In this document: piece after piece, positions 1 through 11,845 of the stretch | Layout of the letters: the number at the start of each line of letters is the position of its first letter | Numbering within the stretch: the stretch's first letter is position 1 | Origin: Larix kaempferi | Lineage: Eukaryota; Streptophyta; Pinopsida; Pinales; Pinaceae | Length of the DNA: 64,000 nucleotides | Direction: 5' to 3' | Assembly (NCBI GenBank): GCA_027924585.1 | Contig: BSBM01001719.1 | Coordinates: 32,346,001 to 32,410,000, forward strand | The notes under the pieces: generated by a model | Seen by the model: the letters and a program-made list of their open reading frames with translations, nothing else | What the model was told of the DNA's origin: nothing | Databases searched by the model: none | Position numbers and translations under genes: made by a program

Positions 1-91
1 TGAAGATTTCAAATTATCAGTTGAGTTGAAAGAAAAATTGTGACAACAGAAGGTTTTAATGTTAGTTGATGCTCAAGCTCAATCTCCCTAG

Positions 92-640
92 TTGAGAGGA
101 AGAGATTGTTGGAAATCCTCACATGATTTGATGCTATCAGGAGAATTAGTTGGGGAATGGAACAATTATGTGAACAAATTGGTGTACAATTTCATCCACC
201 TGGACAATGGGGAAGAAGACACACTAATCTGGACAAATAATGGAGTAAATGGAGACTTTTCGGTGAATCTTGGATATGAAGCAGTCAACCAAGAAACTTT
301 CCAAGGAGAGAAAAGTTGGTGGTGGAGACCTTTATGCAAAATCCACATCCCTTTGAAAACAATCCTAACCCTTTGGTTGGATCTAAATGACAGTAACCTA
401 GGATAACTTAAAGAAAAGAGGTTTTCATGGTCCCAACATTTGTGCACTATGTCTTGCAAATGAGAAAACCCCCTCTTACTTGTTCAGTCAATGTCCTTAT
501 ACAGGAGAATTATGGGACATGGTATCCTTGAAACTGGTCAACTCCATAATAGCAAAGAGATGCAATGCTGGAACAACGATCCCTGGAGTGGTGGTGAACA
601 GAAGGGTTACATAATTATGATGCATTCCTAGCTCTCTTTG
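92..640 (+). pseudogene. LINE A ORF2, zf-RVT zinc-binding region (broken)
   Basis: The open stretch 92-406 encodes the segment after the RT thumb, including the typical WWWRPLCKIHIPLKTILTLW region. It then shifts frame, and a CALCLANEKTPSYLFSQCPY-type segment continues in another frame at about 440-520. The zf-RVT domain of plant LINEs binds zinc through Cys/His residues near the end of ORF2. Here the His seen in LINE B (SSHLFSLCP) is Tyr. Decayed coding sequence with at least one frameshift near 395-410. Confidence 0.85.
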
Positions 641-717
641 TTTATACAACCTGGGAAGGACGCAACCAAGCAATTTTCAAGAACATAAGTGTTCCAACAG
701 ACATTGCTTCTGTTATC

Positions 718-1240
718 TTGATGCAGAAATTACAGGAGCACAAGATCGTTGACAAATCTAGAAAGATTAGAGAAATTGCAGTCCCAAGTATCAATAAGAG
801 TGAGCCATGGGCTTACTTTGATGGTGAAAGTCAAGGATCTCCTCCTCTTGGTGGAGTAGGGGGAGTATTATACATTACATATGACAACAAGATTTGCATC
901 AAATTCACACCTGGGAGGGCATAAAATAGCAAGGTTGAGTTAGCATCTTTGTGGGCGGTTCTCAAAACTGCTCAGTGGGAAAATGTTCAAAGGAATCAGA
1001 TTTTTGGAGAGTCCGAAATGGTGATCAACTGGGCTAATGGAAATTCCCATATTAATGCCCCCCAGTTGCAATGTATTTTAAAAGAAATCCTTTTCGTATT
1101 GAGATTTTTCGAATCAGTATCCTTCACTCATACATACAGAGAAATCAATAGATAAGTTGATTTCATTTCCAAGATGGCCTTGGCAGTTCAACCCGATCTT
1201 ATAGAAGTAGAGGAGTTTAGAAATGGTCAACTGCTAGATC
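718..1240 (+). pseudogene. LINE A ORF2, RNase H domain (broken)
   Basis: Two open blocks (718-924 and 949-1155), separated by an in-frame stop, encode an RNase H fold of the kind found at the C-terminus of plant L1 ORF2. RNase H would remove the RNA strand from the RNA/cDNA hybrid. The first catalytic Asp lies in YFDG and the Glu in KVEL. The third position, usually GDS in the other copies, is GES here. A terminal Asp lies in VDFISKMAL after a TAA/TAG-type break. Not active as written. Confidence 0.85.
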
Positions 1241-1793
1241 ATTTCACATTGGTTTAAATCACAGGGATACGCCTCTCTTGATGTATCTTTTTGTTCAGAA
1301 AATTGAGTATATAAGGAAAAATTTTGCGCTTTGTGGATCCACTGAGGATCATGGTATGTAAGAACCTGTAGAACCAAAGATCAAAAATAGAGAGTCAATG
1401 TTCTCCTACAACTGATAGAATTGGAGGAGTTTAGGAAGACAACTGCTGGAAATATACACCTTGGTTCCAAGACAAGGTAGGAAAGAAGAGCTTCATGTCC
1501 TTTTTTGAGAGCTTTTTTCTGGCACCTTTCAAAATCGAGCAACCCCAAGCTATGGTTTTTGAAGTCCTGAAATCTTTAAGGATAGAGTAATGCGAGTTGC
1601 GGACGTATTTCCTTTTAAGATAGAGGATCAAAGTGATAGTGTATGTAATCATATAAGTTGTTAAGGCAAAGAAAGGTTATGAATTGGAAACAATGTGAAT
1701 ACTGTAAGCTATTAAGGCAAAGAATGTAATTCCTTTTTGTGATGCAAAACAATTTGGATTATGATAATGTAAGTCCTACATGGACAGTTGATG

Positions 1794-1852
1794 ATCACTC
1801 TTTATTTATAGTGATAGATATTTTCCATTTGGAAGATAGATATATATATATA
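1794..1852 (+). other. LINE A 3'-terminal stem-loop and (TA)n tail
   Basis: ATCACT at 1794-1799 pairs with AGTGAT at 1810-1815. About 24 bases of conserved sequence follow, then a (TA)n tail at 1840-1852. The same structure ends LINE B and LINE C. In stringent-type L1 elements a 3' hairpin is the reverse transcriptase recognition site, so that role is inferred here. Confidence 0.65.
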
Positions 1853-3150
1853 TTTTATTGACTTCTTTAATTCATCGAGGGCACTAATCAATTCACCTTC
1901 CCAGTCAATGTTTGCAACATCTTCTTCTTAATTAGATTGATTGTCTGTCTTAACTTCTGCAACTGTATTTAGAAGTATAATTGGCTATGGAGGTGTTTTG
2001 AATGATATACTAAAGAAGTATTTGTCTAGTGATCTTGGTTTGCTTAGCGCAATTGGAGTATTCTTAAAATTGTCTTTCTTCTTTTAATCATTGCTTTCTT
2101 CCACAAAGTCCATGAAAAGTACTTCTTCTAGTTCCTCTCGGCAGTCACCTCCTTCAGATACATTGCCATCTTCCTTAGTGTATAGAATTGTCTTTTGTTT
2201 TGGAACCCTTCTTTCATTTTCAGGTCTCTTTTGAGTGCGCGCAGTTCTTTGTTCATGATAACTAGATTCTTCATCATTGCTGCTATATCCATCTTTTCTA
2301 TAAGGACACTTAGAAGAAAAATGGGCCATTCCTCCACATTTGAAAATTTTGAAAGGCAATTTGTTTTTGTACTTACCTTGTCCTATTTTAAGCTTCCTTA
2401 TAAAGTTTGACTCTTCATCATTTGATTCATTGCAAGAGTCTACGTCATGATCATGCTTATCTTTTCCAATGGCTATAAAAGTAGCTTCCTTTTTAGTGGT
2501 ATAATCCTTCTCAGTTCTCATCTCACATACTGTTAGGATCCCCTGAAGCTTGTCCTTTTTCAGATCTTCAAGATTTTCTCTGTCTTCCAAAGCATACACC
2601 TTCGCATCGAATATTGAGGGTCGAGTTCTCAATATATTATGTACCATATATTCTTCTTCTAGAGTGACCCCAATAATTTTGATTTCATTAACTATCTCAT
2701 CAATTCTTAAGAAGTAAGAGGTAATGTTTTCTTCATCTTTCATTCTCAAGGATTCAAATAACCTAGAGTAGTTTTGCAACTTTGCTTTCTTTACCTTTTC
2801 GTCACCTTCATAGACAGCTCTGATTTTCTCCCAGACTTCCTTAGCTGAGGCACGGTGCATAAGATTGACAAATTCATTATCTATTAAGCCACATAGCATT
2901 GCATTTATGGTTCTTGTATTGCATTCATATGTTCTCCTTTAATCTAGATTAACTTGTACGACTACTGGGACATTGTAACCATCAACATTTGACTTCCAGA
3001 CATCTGCTCCAAGTGATTGTAAATATACTTCCATCAGGTATAGTTGGTTCCATCAAATCTTGGTGCTTTGTTTGTGGAAATACCTTCCTTCTTGTCCATA
3101 TCTACGCACAAATCTATATTCCAGATGTTAAGCTATTACTAAAGACACCT
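1853..3150 (-). pseudogene. Copia-C copy 1: gag (UBN2-type) with zinc knuckle, broken
   Basis: Read on the minus strand, the ORF ending at 2084 (271 aa) is a Ty1/Copia gag of the UBN2 type. It has the helical region around LKKDKLQGILTVCEMR, then a C-terminal zinc knuckle. The knuckle reads FKIFKCGGMAHFSSKC, so the first of the CX2CX4HX4C cysteines is Ile. Copy 2 of this element keeps that Cys. The start of gag (FDGTNY-like, 2990-3140) is upstream with stops. The residue series around DWEGELISALDELKK at about 1860-1900 is the end of gag, directly at the LINE A junction. Pol is not present in the window, having been displaced by the LINE insertion. Confidence 0.85.
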
Positions 3151-3162
3151 GCTCTGATACCA
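3151..3162 (-). other. Copia-C copy 1 primer binding site
   Basis: The minus strand reads TGGTATCAGAGC, the initiator-tRNA-Met primer site typical of plant Copia elements. It is two bases inside the LTR edge at 3165. Confidence 0.85.
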
Positions 3163-3164
3163 AT

Positions 3165-3741
3165 TGTTGGAATCAATTCAATACTTAGAGGGGGGTGAAT
3201 CAGTATTAGCACATTTACCAACAATTTTTACCTTCTTTAACATATTAGTCTTAACGTAATATTGATCTTTAGTTATGCATCCAATATAAATAAAATCATT
3301 CATCCATATATGCACCAAGAAAAATAACACCTAACTCATACGATTTTGACGTGGAAACCCAAATGGGAGAAAACCACAAAATGCTCTTTTGTAATGAAAA
3401 TATTACATTCAAGGAAGCATTGACTTCCTATGTTTACCAGCACCGACCCCCTAGTTTTACAGGTGTCTACCTGAAGGAAGCACAGAATCCCTGTGTTCTC
3501 CAACACCAATGGGAAGGAGGCTATGACCTCATGCGCCTTGCCCCATCCTACAACCCATATATCCAAAATAAGATGTTTCCTTACTGAAATTCCAACATGT
3601 GCACACTTTTGATCTTCTGAGGTTCGTCCTTCTATGTGCACCTTTTGTATGCAGTCGTATTGTTGTCACTTCTCTCCATACATCACTTGAGTTCTCATTC
3701 CACTCAAACTTCATTCTATTGATGAATCACTTCATATTTCA
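3165..3741 (-). repeat. Copia-C copy 1, 5' LTR, PBS-proximal part
   Basis: This LTR of a minus-strand element begins (plus orientation) TGTTGG next to the PBS and runs right until interrupted by Ty3 element G1 at 3742. It closely matches 52148-52730 in the second duplicate unit. No coding role is seen; open stretches such as 3336-3641 fall inside the LTR. Confidence 0.75.
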
Positions 3742-5223
3742 TGTTGGGCTCAGCCCAAGTTAAGGCATTTTTGTGCAATATAGTTTTGGAGCTGTGAAGT
3801 TATAGCGCAGCCCAGCAAGGTAAGAATAACTGCGCGACAAAGATGCAACACCGAGAAGTGCCAATTATGCGAAGATCCAGCATGGCAGAGTTTGGACGGA
3901 AAATAGCATAAGTTCTGGTGAGATTGTTCGGCGATCTATTTTGGGAAAGATGCTCCGAGATTCTCAGGATGCATGTAAGGAGTGGTAAAGAAGGAAAGCG
4001 ACCAGTCGCACGAGCAAAGGCAACACTACATGAACTGGACGCATGAAGATGTTAGGGAAGGAACGAAGGGATGAAAGCGACCCGTCGGCATGCACTTGGC
4101 AAAGGGGCTGAAAGCAACGTGACCACGCACAGAAGGTTGGTTGCGATGACAAGTCTCTATCAGATCCTAACAGACTTGGTTAGTGGGGTAACCGCACCAT
4201 TTTTGGGTAACAACCTTAGGGTTTTTGAGCCCATCATGAATGTAAAGATGTGACTAAGGGCACAATCTATATAAGGGAATATTTTTTAAGGGGAAGGGTT
4301 AATTGTAGATTTTGGTTGATGAATGTTGAATATTGATCTATGTTGAGAGACTTATTATAAAAAGGATCCGCAGCTGCGTGCGCAGAGACCTACTGAGAGA
4401 GAAGAGAGTATGAAGCTGAGTGTGCAGGCTGGAACTGTTGTACCCTTCCCATTGATAATATAACAACAGTTTCTGTGAACGTAGCTCCCATCCTGGGAGT
4501 GAACAATGTTAAATCCTTGTGTTATGTGATTGAATATGTGTTGCATCTATGTATTTGATTTTGATGAATGGTTAAGTTCTTGCTTGTGAGTAGATGTATC
4601 TTCACTTTTGTATGTATTCGCCATAAGGATAAATGATGGGAATAATATGTTAAGTGTTGAACATGTGTGCATAATATGTTGAATGTGCAAGTATTTCTAA
4701 GTAATATGAATGCATAAGTCGATTGGGTAAACACCTAAGCCAACGAAGACTGTAAAGTGCGATTCCCTAAAGCGCAACACCGAAAGTGCCCAAAAGCATT
4801 GTAGTTCATCGTGTTGTATAAGTTTGCAAGGTTACAGTTTAAGATACTTGTTGAATGCATAAAATTACACTAAGTAAATTCTATTGAAGTCGTCTAAGTG
4901 TTAAACAGGAAGTGCAGTCCCCCATTTCATTGTCTATTGTTACGCAGTCATTCCGCATCGCGTAGTCCTTGGATGCGTGATAACATAAGTGTTAGCTGCA
5001 AAGTAGGAGAACTTTGTGCAGTCCACCATTCCATTGAAGCATGCATCACCCGGTTGTGGAAACCTGATTCTGCAACCTCTGCATAACTTCTCCTCGGGTG
5101 ATACCTCAGTCTGCTCGCAGACTCTTGCCAAAAGGGCCGGTGAAAACGGATTTTGTTGATTCCCTGAACCGCGCAGAACCTAGGTCTATCAAGTAAACTT
5201 AAAGAACATATATAGAGCCAACA
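3742..5223 (+). repeat. G1 5' LTR
   Basis: Begins TGTTGGG and ends GCCAACA (TG...CA). It aligns along its length with 29498-30975, including shared segments such as GTTAAGGCATTTTT near the start and TAAACTTAAAGAACATAT near the end. Many substitutions separate the two. Confidence 0.9.
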
Positions 5224-5225
5224 AA

Positions 5226-5238
5226 TGGTTCTGTTGCC
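5226..5238 (+). other. G1 putative primer binding site
   Basis: TGGTTCTGTTGCC starts two bases after the LTR. It resembles the TGGCGCCGTTGCC site of some plant Ty3 elements at 10 of 13 positions. The tRNA assignment is tentative. Confidence 0.5.
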
Positions 5239-5316
5239 AACAAAATATCTAGTTCCATGAATATTTCCTAAAGCGCAGTTCACCACATCAAGAGTCATAA
5301 GAGAACAGGCCGAGAA

Positions 5317-5883
5317 ATGAGGCTAAGTGCACAAATTGGAGACTATGAGATGGATGAGATAATCCTTGATTTCAGATCTGAAGTGAATGTCTTGACTAAG
5401 AAGACATGGGAAAAAATGGGGAAACCAAGGCTATCATGGTCACCCATACAGTTAAGATTGGACAATCAGCAGAAGGTCATACCCTTTGAAAGGTTAGCGA
5501 ATGTTATTGTGGAGATTGATGGAGTAAGTAGTTCAACAAACTTCGAGGTTATTGAGATCATCGACGATAATAAACCATATCTAAAATTACTGGGGATAGA
5601 CTGGGTGATGGATAACCTCACGATCATCGACTTGAAGAAAAAACAAATGATATTTGAAGGGGCGGATATCAAGGTCATCGTTCCCTTGGACCCTTTACAA
5701 GGACCAATATACACTGAAATGATCAGAGAAGAATGTATAGCTCATGATCAAGATCACAACTATAAGATGACAGAAAACTATGTCGACTACATCAATCATA
5801 CAGCTAATGGAACGTTGAGTTGGCGATGCGACATTTTTTGTGTATCTGACTCCAATGCAGGATTGGATAATTGGCAAAGCTAA
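5317..5883 (+). pseudogene. G1 retropepsin-like aspartic protease domain
   Basis: An open stretch of 188 aa begins only 93 bases after the 5' LTR. It carries the layout of a retropepsin: an active-site-like segment IILDFRSEVNVLTKKTWEKM (Asp followed by FRS rather than the usual T/S-G-A/S), a flap-type region, and the C-terminal LLGIDWVMDN block. The Gly of the catalytic triplet is Arg, so activity is doubtful. A protease would cleave the polyprotein. Its place directly after the LTR and before a gag-like segment is unusual. Confidence 0.75.
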
Positions 5884-6087
5884 ATGCATGAAGTGTCTGC
5901 ATGAAGATTCGCACAGATCACAAGATCAGTGCGTTTAACTAACGTCTATACATATTTGCAAGAGTATAATGTATCAATTTTAGCTGAACATCGGATACCA
6001 GCATTAGACTCAGCACTGCGCGCTACACCTACTAGATGATGGGCCGTGCATAAGCAAACTTTGACCACATGGGAATAGTGTAAGCAC

Positions 6088-6870
6088 ATGATGCAAATCA
6101 GATTCACAAAGAAATATGCGATGACAATGGAAAAGTATAATGGACAAACGGATCCGAGGGATCACATACAAACTTGTTCACAATCATGGATAAACAGACC
6201 ACAGACAGAATGGGTTCATCTTTTTGTGCACACATTAGAGCAGATTCCAAATAATTGGTATATAGATGCATAACTTCGCAAAGAAACAACAGATTGGTCT
6301 AGCATGACTGCGAACTTCCATAGAAGCTTCAGCTTTGAAGATGACTGTCCAAGCATAAATGAAGCTCTGCAGATTATCAAAGAAAGTATATTCAAAGAAG
6401 AATTCCCAAGTACAAACGAGGCATTAGAGGCCATCAAAGACAAGATAATTGAAGACGTAAAGGTACCTGTGAACCTACAACCAGAATGGGCGAGAGAAAT
6501 AGGATATGCCCTTGAATGTTATAATCTATCTAGAGATGAAGAAGAAGATGCAGAGGAGAGAGATGAGGAGGATCCGTGCAATGCCAATATACCTAAGCCA
6601 GAAGGAGAACATGATGTAGAGGGACCTCCACTAGAAATTCCAGATATGAGCGGCCCTATTAAAACAAGAAAAGTTAACATTGGCACCAGTGAAGAGCCGA
6701 AGTTCGCATCCATTGGAGATTACTGGGATGATGAAACGGTTGCACAGATCGCATACCTTTTACATGAATATCGGGATCAAATTCCAACAAAGTTAACTGA
6801 AATGAAAGGCATTTTGGGCGACCTAGGAGTGATGAAGATACCTCTCAAGCCAGGCGCAAATACCATCAAG
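6088..6870 (+). pseudogene. G1 gag-like domain plus linker to RT
   Basis: Residues around KYNGQTDPRDHIQTC and WVHLFVHTLEQIPNNWY match the core of the retrotransposon gag family (a capsid-like fold that packages the RNA). A stop at about 6271-6273 is followed by an open 189-aa stretch (6304-6873). That stretch has an acidic, Glu-rich middle, and a conserved linker with FASIGDYWDDETVAQIAYLL leads into RT. The reading frame is interrupted but the order is clear. This gag-like part lies after the protease, not before it. Confidence 0.7.
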
Positions 6871-7680
6871 TAGAGGCCTTATAAACTGAATCCTAGATAT
6901 AAAGAATGAGTCAAGGCAGAGATCAATAAGATGCTTGATGCAGGAATCATTGAGCCAGTCTAAGAATCCAAGTGGATAAGCCCTATGGTTATCCTGGATA
7001 AGAAGACAAAAGGAGAAATACGAATCTGCGTATATCTGAGGAAGTTGAATGATGCTTCACTACACGACCCATTTCCTACTCCATTCACGGATGAAGTATT
7101 AGATAATGTTGGAAGAAATGAGGCTTATTCTTTCACTGATGTATTTTCTGGATACCATCAGATCAGGATTGACTCGGCAGATAGGCACAAAACCACATTT
7201 ACTACTGAATGGGGCTCATATTAGTATACAGTTATTCCATTTGGGTTGAAGAATGCACCTACTATTGTTTCCAGATTTTTTGTAGTTGCATTCAAGGACT
7301 TCATCCATAAGTTCTTAGAGGTCTATTTTGATGATTGGATTGTCTTTGGTTTATTGAATAACCATTATGAGAATCTTCGAATGATGTTAGCTAAGTGTAC
7401 GCAACAACAAATATCCTTGAATTTGACTAAATGCATTTTCTGTGTACCCTGTGGTATAATACTGGGACACATGTGTGCAAGCAAGATATGATGGTTGATC
7501 CTGCGAAGATTGCAGTTATTGTAAATCTACCGGCACCAAACTCAATAAAGCAACTTCGCATGACACTAGGACACACATGATATTATAGGAATTTCATCAA
7601 GGGTTATGTGCAGATAACCGCGCTGACAGAGAAACTTCTAAAGAAAGAAGCGCAATTCATCTGGAATGCAGAATGAGAGA
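6871..7680 (+). pseudogene. G1 reverse transcriptase domain (broken)
   Basis: Ty3 RT blocks appear in order: EAGIIEPV-like segment, RICVYLRKLNDA, FPTPFTDEVLDNVG, YSFTDVFSGYHQIRI, VIPFGLKNAP and the catalytic YFDDW, then NLPAPNSIKQLR and YYRNFIKGY. Stops at 6871-6873, 6907-6909, 6961-6963 and 7222-7224, with a frameshift near 7480, inactivate it. The two catalytic Asp residues of YFDD are retained. It would copy element RNA into cDNA. Confidence 0.9.
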
Positions 7681-7689
7681 AAGGATTAG

Positions 7690-8243
7690 ATACATTAAAG
7701 GAGAAAATGGTAACTGCGTCGATCTTTGTTTTCCCAGATTGGAATAATCCATTTCATATACATGTTGATTCTTCATCAATAGCATTGGGCATTGTCCTCG
7801 CTGAACCTGGTGAAGGGGGCATTGATCACCCCATTGCATTTTCAAGTAGAAAGCTATCTTTAGCCAAAAATAACTACACAACCACAGAAAGAGAAGGTTT
7901 AGATATGGTTTACACACTCCATAAATTCAGGCACTATTTGTTGGGTGCGCACTTCTCCATGTACACTGACCATTCATCTATAAAGTACTTGGTCAATAAG
8001 CCAGTGTTAGGGGGGAGAATATGCAGATGGTTACTACTCTTTCAGGAGTATGACTTTGAAATTATTGTTAAACCAGGTAGACTGAACCTAGGACTTGACC
8101 ATCTCTCAAGGATTGAGTCAGGCGAAGAACCCACTAATATTGAATATAATCTGCATGACATGCAGTTATTTGCCATAGAGATTGCAGATGACTATTACAA
8201 AGACATTGTCGAATTATTGACCACAGGGTTGGCACCCACATAG
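7690..8243 (+). pseudogene. G1 RNase H domain
   Basis: Continuous ORF of 178 aa (7707-8243) following RT. It has catalytic-type residues in HVDSSSIALG (Asp), TTEREGLDMVY (Glu) and MYTDHSSIKYL (Asp), and ends in KPGRLNLGLDHLSRI, the junction typical before integrase. This part is still open. It removes RNA from the hybrid during reverse transcription. Confidence 0.9.
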
Positions 8244-8249
8244 TTTACT

Positions 8250-9430
8250 ATGCAATAGAAGATGCAACTGATAGTTAAATCAACAGACTTCACTATCATT
8301 GCGGGACAGTTAGACAAGGTGGGACTAGATGAAGTGTCGCGCAGAGGCATGTTAGAGCATGAGAAACCATTTATATTGGCTGAGGCACATTCAGGTTCAT
8401 CTGGAGGTCACTATGCAGGTAGAGCTATTGCGTGAAAGATATTAAGAGCAGGGCTATGGTGGCCTACAATCCATAAAGATTCAAAGGAACATTGTCAAAG
8501 TTGTGATGTGTGCCAAAGAACTGGAAATCCATCGCACAGAGACGAAAAGTTGTTGAAACCACAACTGACTTTACAGGCATTTGACAAATAAGAAATTGAT
8601 TTCGTGGGACCTATTAACCCACCAGGAAATAGGATTGGTGTGAGATATATTATCACCGCAACTGATTATCTCACCAGATGGGAAGAAGCTAAACCAATGA
8701 ATCATTGTAGCGCAGCTATTGCCACGCAGTTCATATTTGAGAACATCCTTACCAGATTTGGATGCCCAAAAATCTTAATGAGTGATCAAGGAACACACTT
8801 CCTGAACAGAACCATTGAAGCACTAACTAAAGAATTTCAGGTTTATCATCAGAGGAGTACTTCATACCATCCATAATCCAATGGAACTGTTGAAGCATTT
8901 AACAAAGTGCTCGAGAATGCACTGACCAATATATGCAACACAAACATAGATGATTTGGATATGCGCATTCTAACTGCCTTATGGGAATATAGAACAACAT
9001 GTAAGAAATTGACAGGCCATACACCTTTCAGATTGGCCTATGGACAAGAAGCTGTGATGCCTATGGAGTACATTGTACCAAGCTTGAGGATTGTTGCATT
9101 CACAGACGTGGCAGATGAAGAGACATTGAAGGAAAGGCTTCTACACTTGGTTGGATTGGAGGAAGATCGCTTCATCGCAGGATTTCACCAACAAGTGCAG
9201 AAGGACAAAGAAAAAGCATGGCATGATATGCATATCAAGCACAAAATCTTCCAGGTAGGAGACCTTGTCCTCCTGTATGGTAGAAAGTTCATGAAATTTC
9301 TTGGAAAATTTAAAATGCATTGGCTTGGGCCATATATTTTTATGCATGTTACTAACAGTGGTGCAGCTTAGTTAACCACGTTAGCCGGAGATAACTTACC
9401 AGGTTTAGTTAATGGAAGTAGACTTGAACC
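8250..9430 (+). pseudogene. G1 integrase (broken)
   Basis: An N-terminal HHCC zinc region (GGHYAG ... CQSCDVCQRTG, about 8400-8530) is followed by a catalytic core with Asp in DFVGPINPP, Asp in [10 protein letters not shown] and Glu in GTVEAFN. The C-terminal segment is [14 protein letters not shown] then HWLGPYIF. Stops lie at about 8241-8243, 8588-8590, 8874-8876 and 9369-9371, and the frame continues past the last one (VNGSRLEPYRDS). No chromodomain follows. It would insert the cDNA into the genome. Confidence 0.9.
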
Positions 9431-10112
9431 CTATAGGGATAGTCCTACTTCGTAGAACCCTCAGTAATCAGAAGAGAAGGAAATTTCCAAGTGTCAAGTA
9501 CAGTTGAAATTGGGCACTAGAAATTGAGTAGAGTCTGTATACAATTTTGGTCTGATACGTGAAGTTCGATGGAAAGGATGTATCTACCATGCAACATAAG
9601 TAGAAAAGTGAAGTTGCGCAGAAAAAAAGAAAATAGAAAAAAAAGGGAGAAGTAGAACCACCCAGTTGAGAAGTTCCAAACACAGTTGCGTTGATCAAAG
9701 GAAATAAGAAGAATGCAAAGTTCTAAACTGACACCACGTAGTTCACCGTGCTACAAGGGGTGACATCCATTCGTGTAGGAAACACCTCAAAATAGCCATT
9801 AGAACTGAAAACTAGCCGTTAGACAATAATTTTGCCTACGATCGTTTGAGCACTTAATGCAAAATTAGTCGTTCTGAACCAGTTACTGAAGGAAAGGACC
9901 GAAATCCTCAGCGGATTTGGCCAATGAACATGCCAATTAATGCTTATCTAGCCGTTAAGGAGCGCAACTAAGCATAACCGTGCATATAAATACCGTCAAC
10001 ACTGGACTCGCAAGCGTTACTAAAACTTTCAAATTTTTCAGCAAGCCATAGTTTTAGTCTGTTACATTGAGTGCTAAGTAATTATGTGAGTCTACAAAGC
10101 AAGTTCCAGTGA
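9431..10112 (+). other. G1 spacer between integrase and 3' ORF
   Basis: About 680 bases without a supported ORF. Only short open stretches occur, and there is a low-complexity AG-rich run at 9620-9655. It may hold signals for expression of the downstream ORF, but I see none that I can name. Confidence 0.5.
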
Positions 10113-11643
10113 ATGTATCACGATTCCACAGTTCAGCAGGATTCCACAATCGAGCAAGCTGTGAGGGATTTCAAACAAACCAGGATTGCAAGGATGATGA
10201 GAATCCTTGCTAAGAAGGTTGTTATAGAAAAAGGCTAGGGTTCACGTTGCTCACCATGACATTCTGCACCAATGCAAAGCAAGGGTAAGGAACATATAGA
10301 CAAGAAAGTAAAGCCCAATATAATGGGCTCCAAGCTACTAGAAGTTCCACTAGAGGACAAAGAGATGCCACTAACCTTAACCCCAGAATATATTTCTCCG
10401 CATGCACCAGATGCACCAGCCGTAAAGCTTTCTAGAAACACCAAGTATGAAATACCACTGTCACAAATATCCTGTCATGTCAAGCCACAAGAAAACTTTT
10501 GGGTAAGCTCGCAGATGGCAAGTTCTAGGATTACAACTTGCTGCAACAAAAAAAGGATCTGGATGAGCCAAAATACCCATAGTTTCAACCAGACAGATAC
10601 ATGTGTCGGAAAATGAACGTGAAAAACAACCAGCTGCTAGTAGCGAAGAGCTGGTTGTCCGAAGTCATGGAATCAGGGATTCTAAACCTGTTGCGGCTCC
10701 CACACTTCAACCGGAGCCCGGAACTTAATGCGGTGGTATGCACACAGATATCGCGCACACACCAAGGTTATATTTGGTTGGACAGAAATGTTGACCTCAA
10801 CATAGACCTGATCCATAGGATCATGGGGTTAAGCAAGCGAGGAAAGGACCCTAAAAAGTTCTTTGCCAACAAAACCAGAGATAAGGAGATCACCACACAG
10901 ATGAAGGAGGAATATCAAATTCCCAAAGGAAAAAGAGGGTTTGTCACGGATGACTTAAAAGATGATTCTACGAGTTTTGTAGTACAACTGCTTGCAGGAA
11001 AAGTCTTGCAGAAGGCAAGACCAGCATAAGTACCCACAGGAGCAATTCACCTCGCTACAAAGGCAACGCAGGGAGTAAGATTCAACTGGTGTCAATATTT
11101 GTTGAACGAGTTTCTAGACGATGTCCGTGAAACTTAGGTCAATGGAACTGCATTTCATTACAGTTGGTTAATGGTTTTGATTTCCTTTGTAGGCTACAAG
11201 GAGCCAAGACATTATGTCGGTCTCACTTTCCTCATCAATGATTACCGAGGACACAGATATGAAAACCTCTTGGAAAATATGCTACCAGACTAACATCACC
11301 CGTCAAATGAAGTATTCCTCACATACTACAAACAACTATGCATTGTCATCATTCACACACCATGAATCTCGAAAGAGGTAACAACAAAGTATATTTGCAC
11401 TTTAAATTTCAAAGCTGACATGGATTTTATTTACATCTCTCCAAAGGCGCAAAAGAAGAATCCAGAAAGGTTCGCAGGGAACTATCACCTGGACGAAGTG
11501 GGTATTGACCTCATCATGAAGGAATGACTAGATGAATGGAAAGTCGAAGGACCGATGGTCATCAACAGTGACTTAGACGAAAGTACTCCATCCTTGACAA
11601 AGGTCATTGAAGAGTCACCAACAGGAAAAAGAAAGGAGCCTAG
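10113..11643 (+). pseudogene. G1 3' ORF, first segment (unknown function)
   Basis: An ATG at 10113 opens a frame that continues, with stops (TAG 10236-10238) and a frameshift near 10560-10600, through 10272-11029 and on to 11640. The part around LNIDLIHRIMGLSKRGKDP and the basic stretch after it resembles the plant 'putative transposon protein' family (PF20167-like) found in accessory ORFs of plant retroelements. That is a tentative match. Copia-B splits the ORF at 11643. Removing Copia-B and one CCTAG copy keeps the frame open into 26123 onward, so this was one coding unit. Confidence 0.6.
11639..11643. repeat. Copia-B target site duplication, left
   Basis: CCTAG directly left of the Copia-B LTR. 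The identical CCTAG follows the other end at 26118-26122. Confidence 0.9.
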
Positions 11644-11845
11644 TGTTAAATTTTCAGAATTTACTTCAATTTGATCTAGGATCTTAACTGAGAGAACAAC
11701 ATGTATAGTAAATCTACAACATATCAATCATGGACACAATTATGAAAGCACACAAGAGACACAAAGTCTACTTGGGGAAAACCATAAAGGTGAAAAAACC
11801 CAATAACTTCCTCAGAGATAGATAGAGCAATGATACAACCAGAAT
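11644..11845 (-). repeat. Copia-B 3' LTR, outer fragment
   Basis: TGTTAAATTTTCAG start (plus orientation), matching 25472-25673. It is cut at AGAAT (11841-11845), the target duplication of Copia-A, and resumes at 19396. Confidence 0.9.

Larger units (their letters stand above)
1..1852 (+). mobile_element. LINE A, L1-type non-LTR retrotransposon, 3' portion
   Basis: The window opens inside ORF2 of a LINE, downstream of the reverse transcriptase. The zinc-binding zf-RVT region, an RNase H domain, a 3' UTR and a (TA)n tail follow in order. Positions 1 onward match 49659 onward (LINE C) closely and share an in-frame TGA at 41-43 (LINE C 49699-49701). LINE A therefore belongs to the same duplicated block as LINE C, and its 5' part lies left of the window. 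Just past the tail, at about 1853, sequence of a minus-strand Copia gag begins, so this LINE sits inside Copia-C. Stops and frameshifts make it non-functional. Confidence 0.9.

Noticed and set aside
4898-5298. Short ORFs in the G1 5' LTR
   Set aside because: Within the LTR on both strands and not conserved in the 3' LTR.
7657-7917. Minus-strand ORFs over G1 pol and similar shadows over LINE ORF2
   Set aside because: Antisense shadows of recognised domains.
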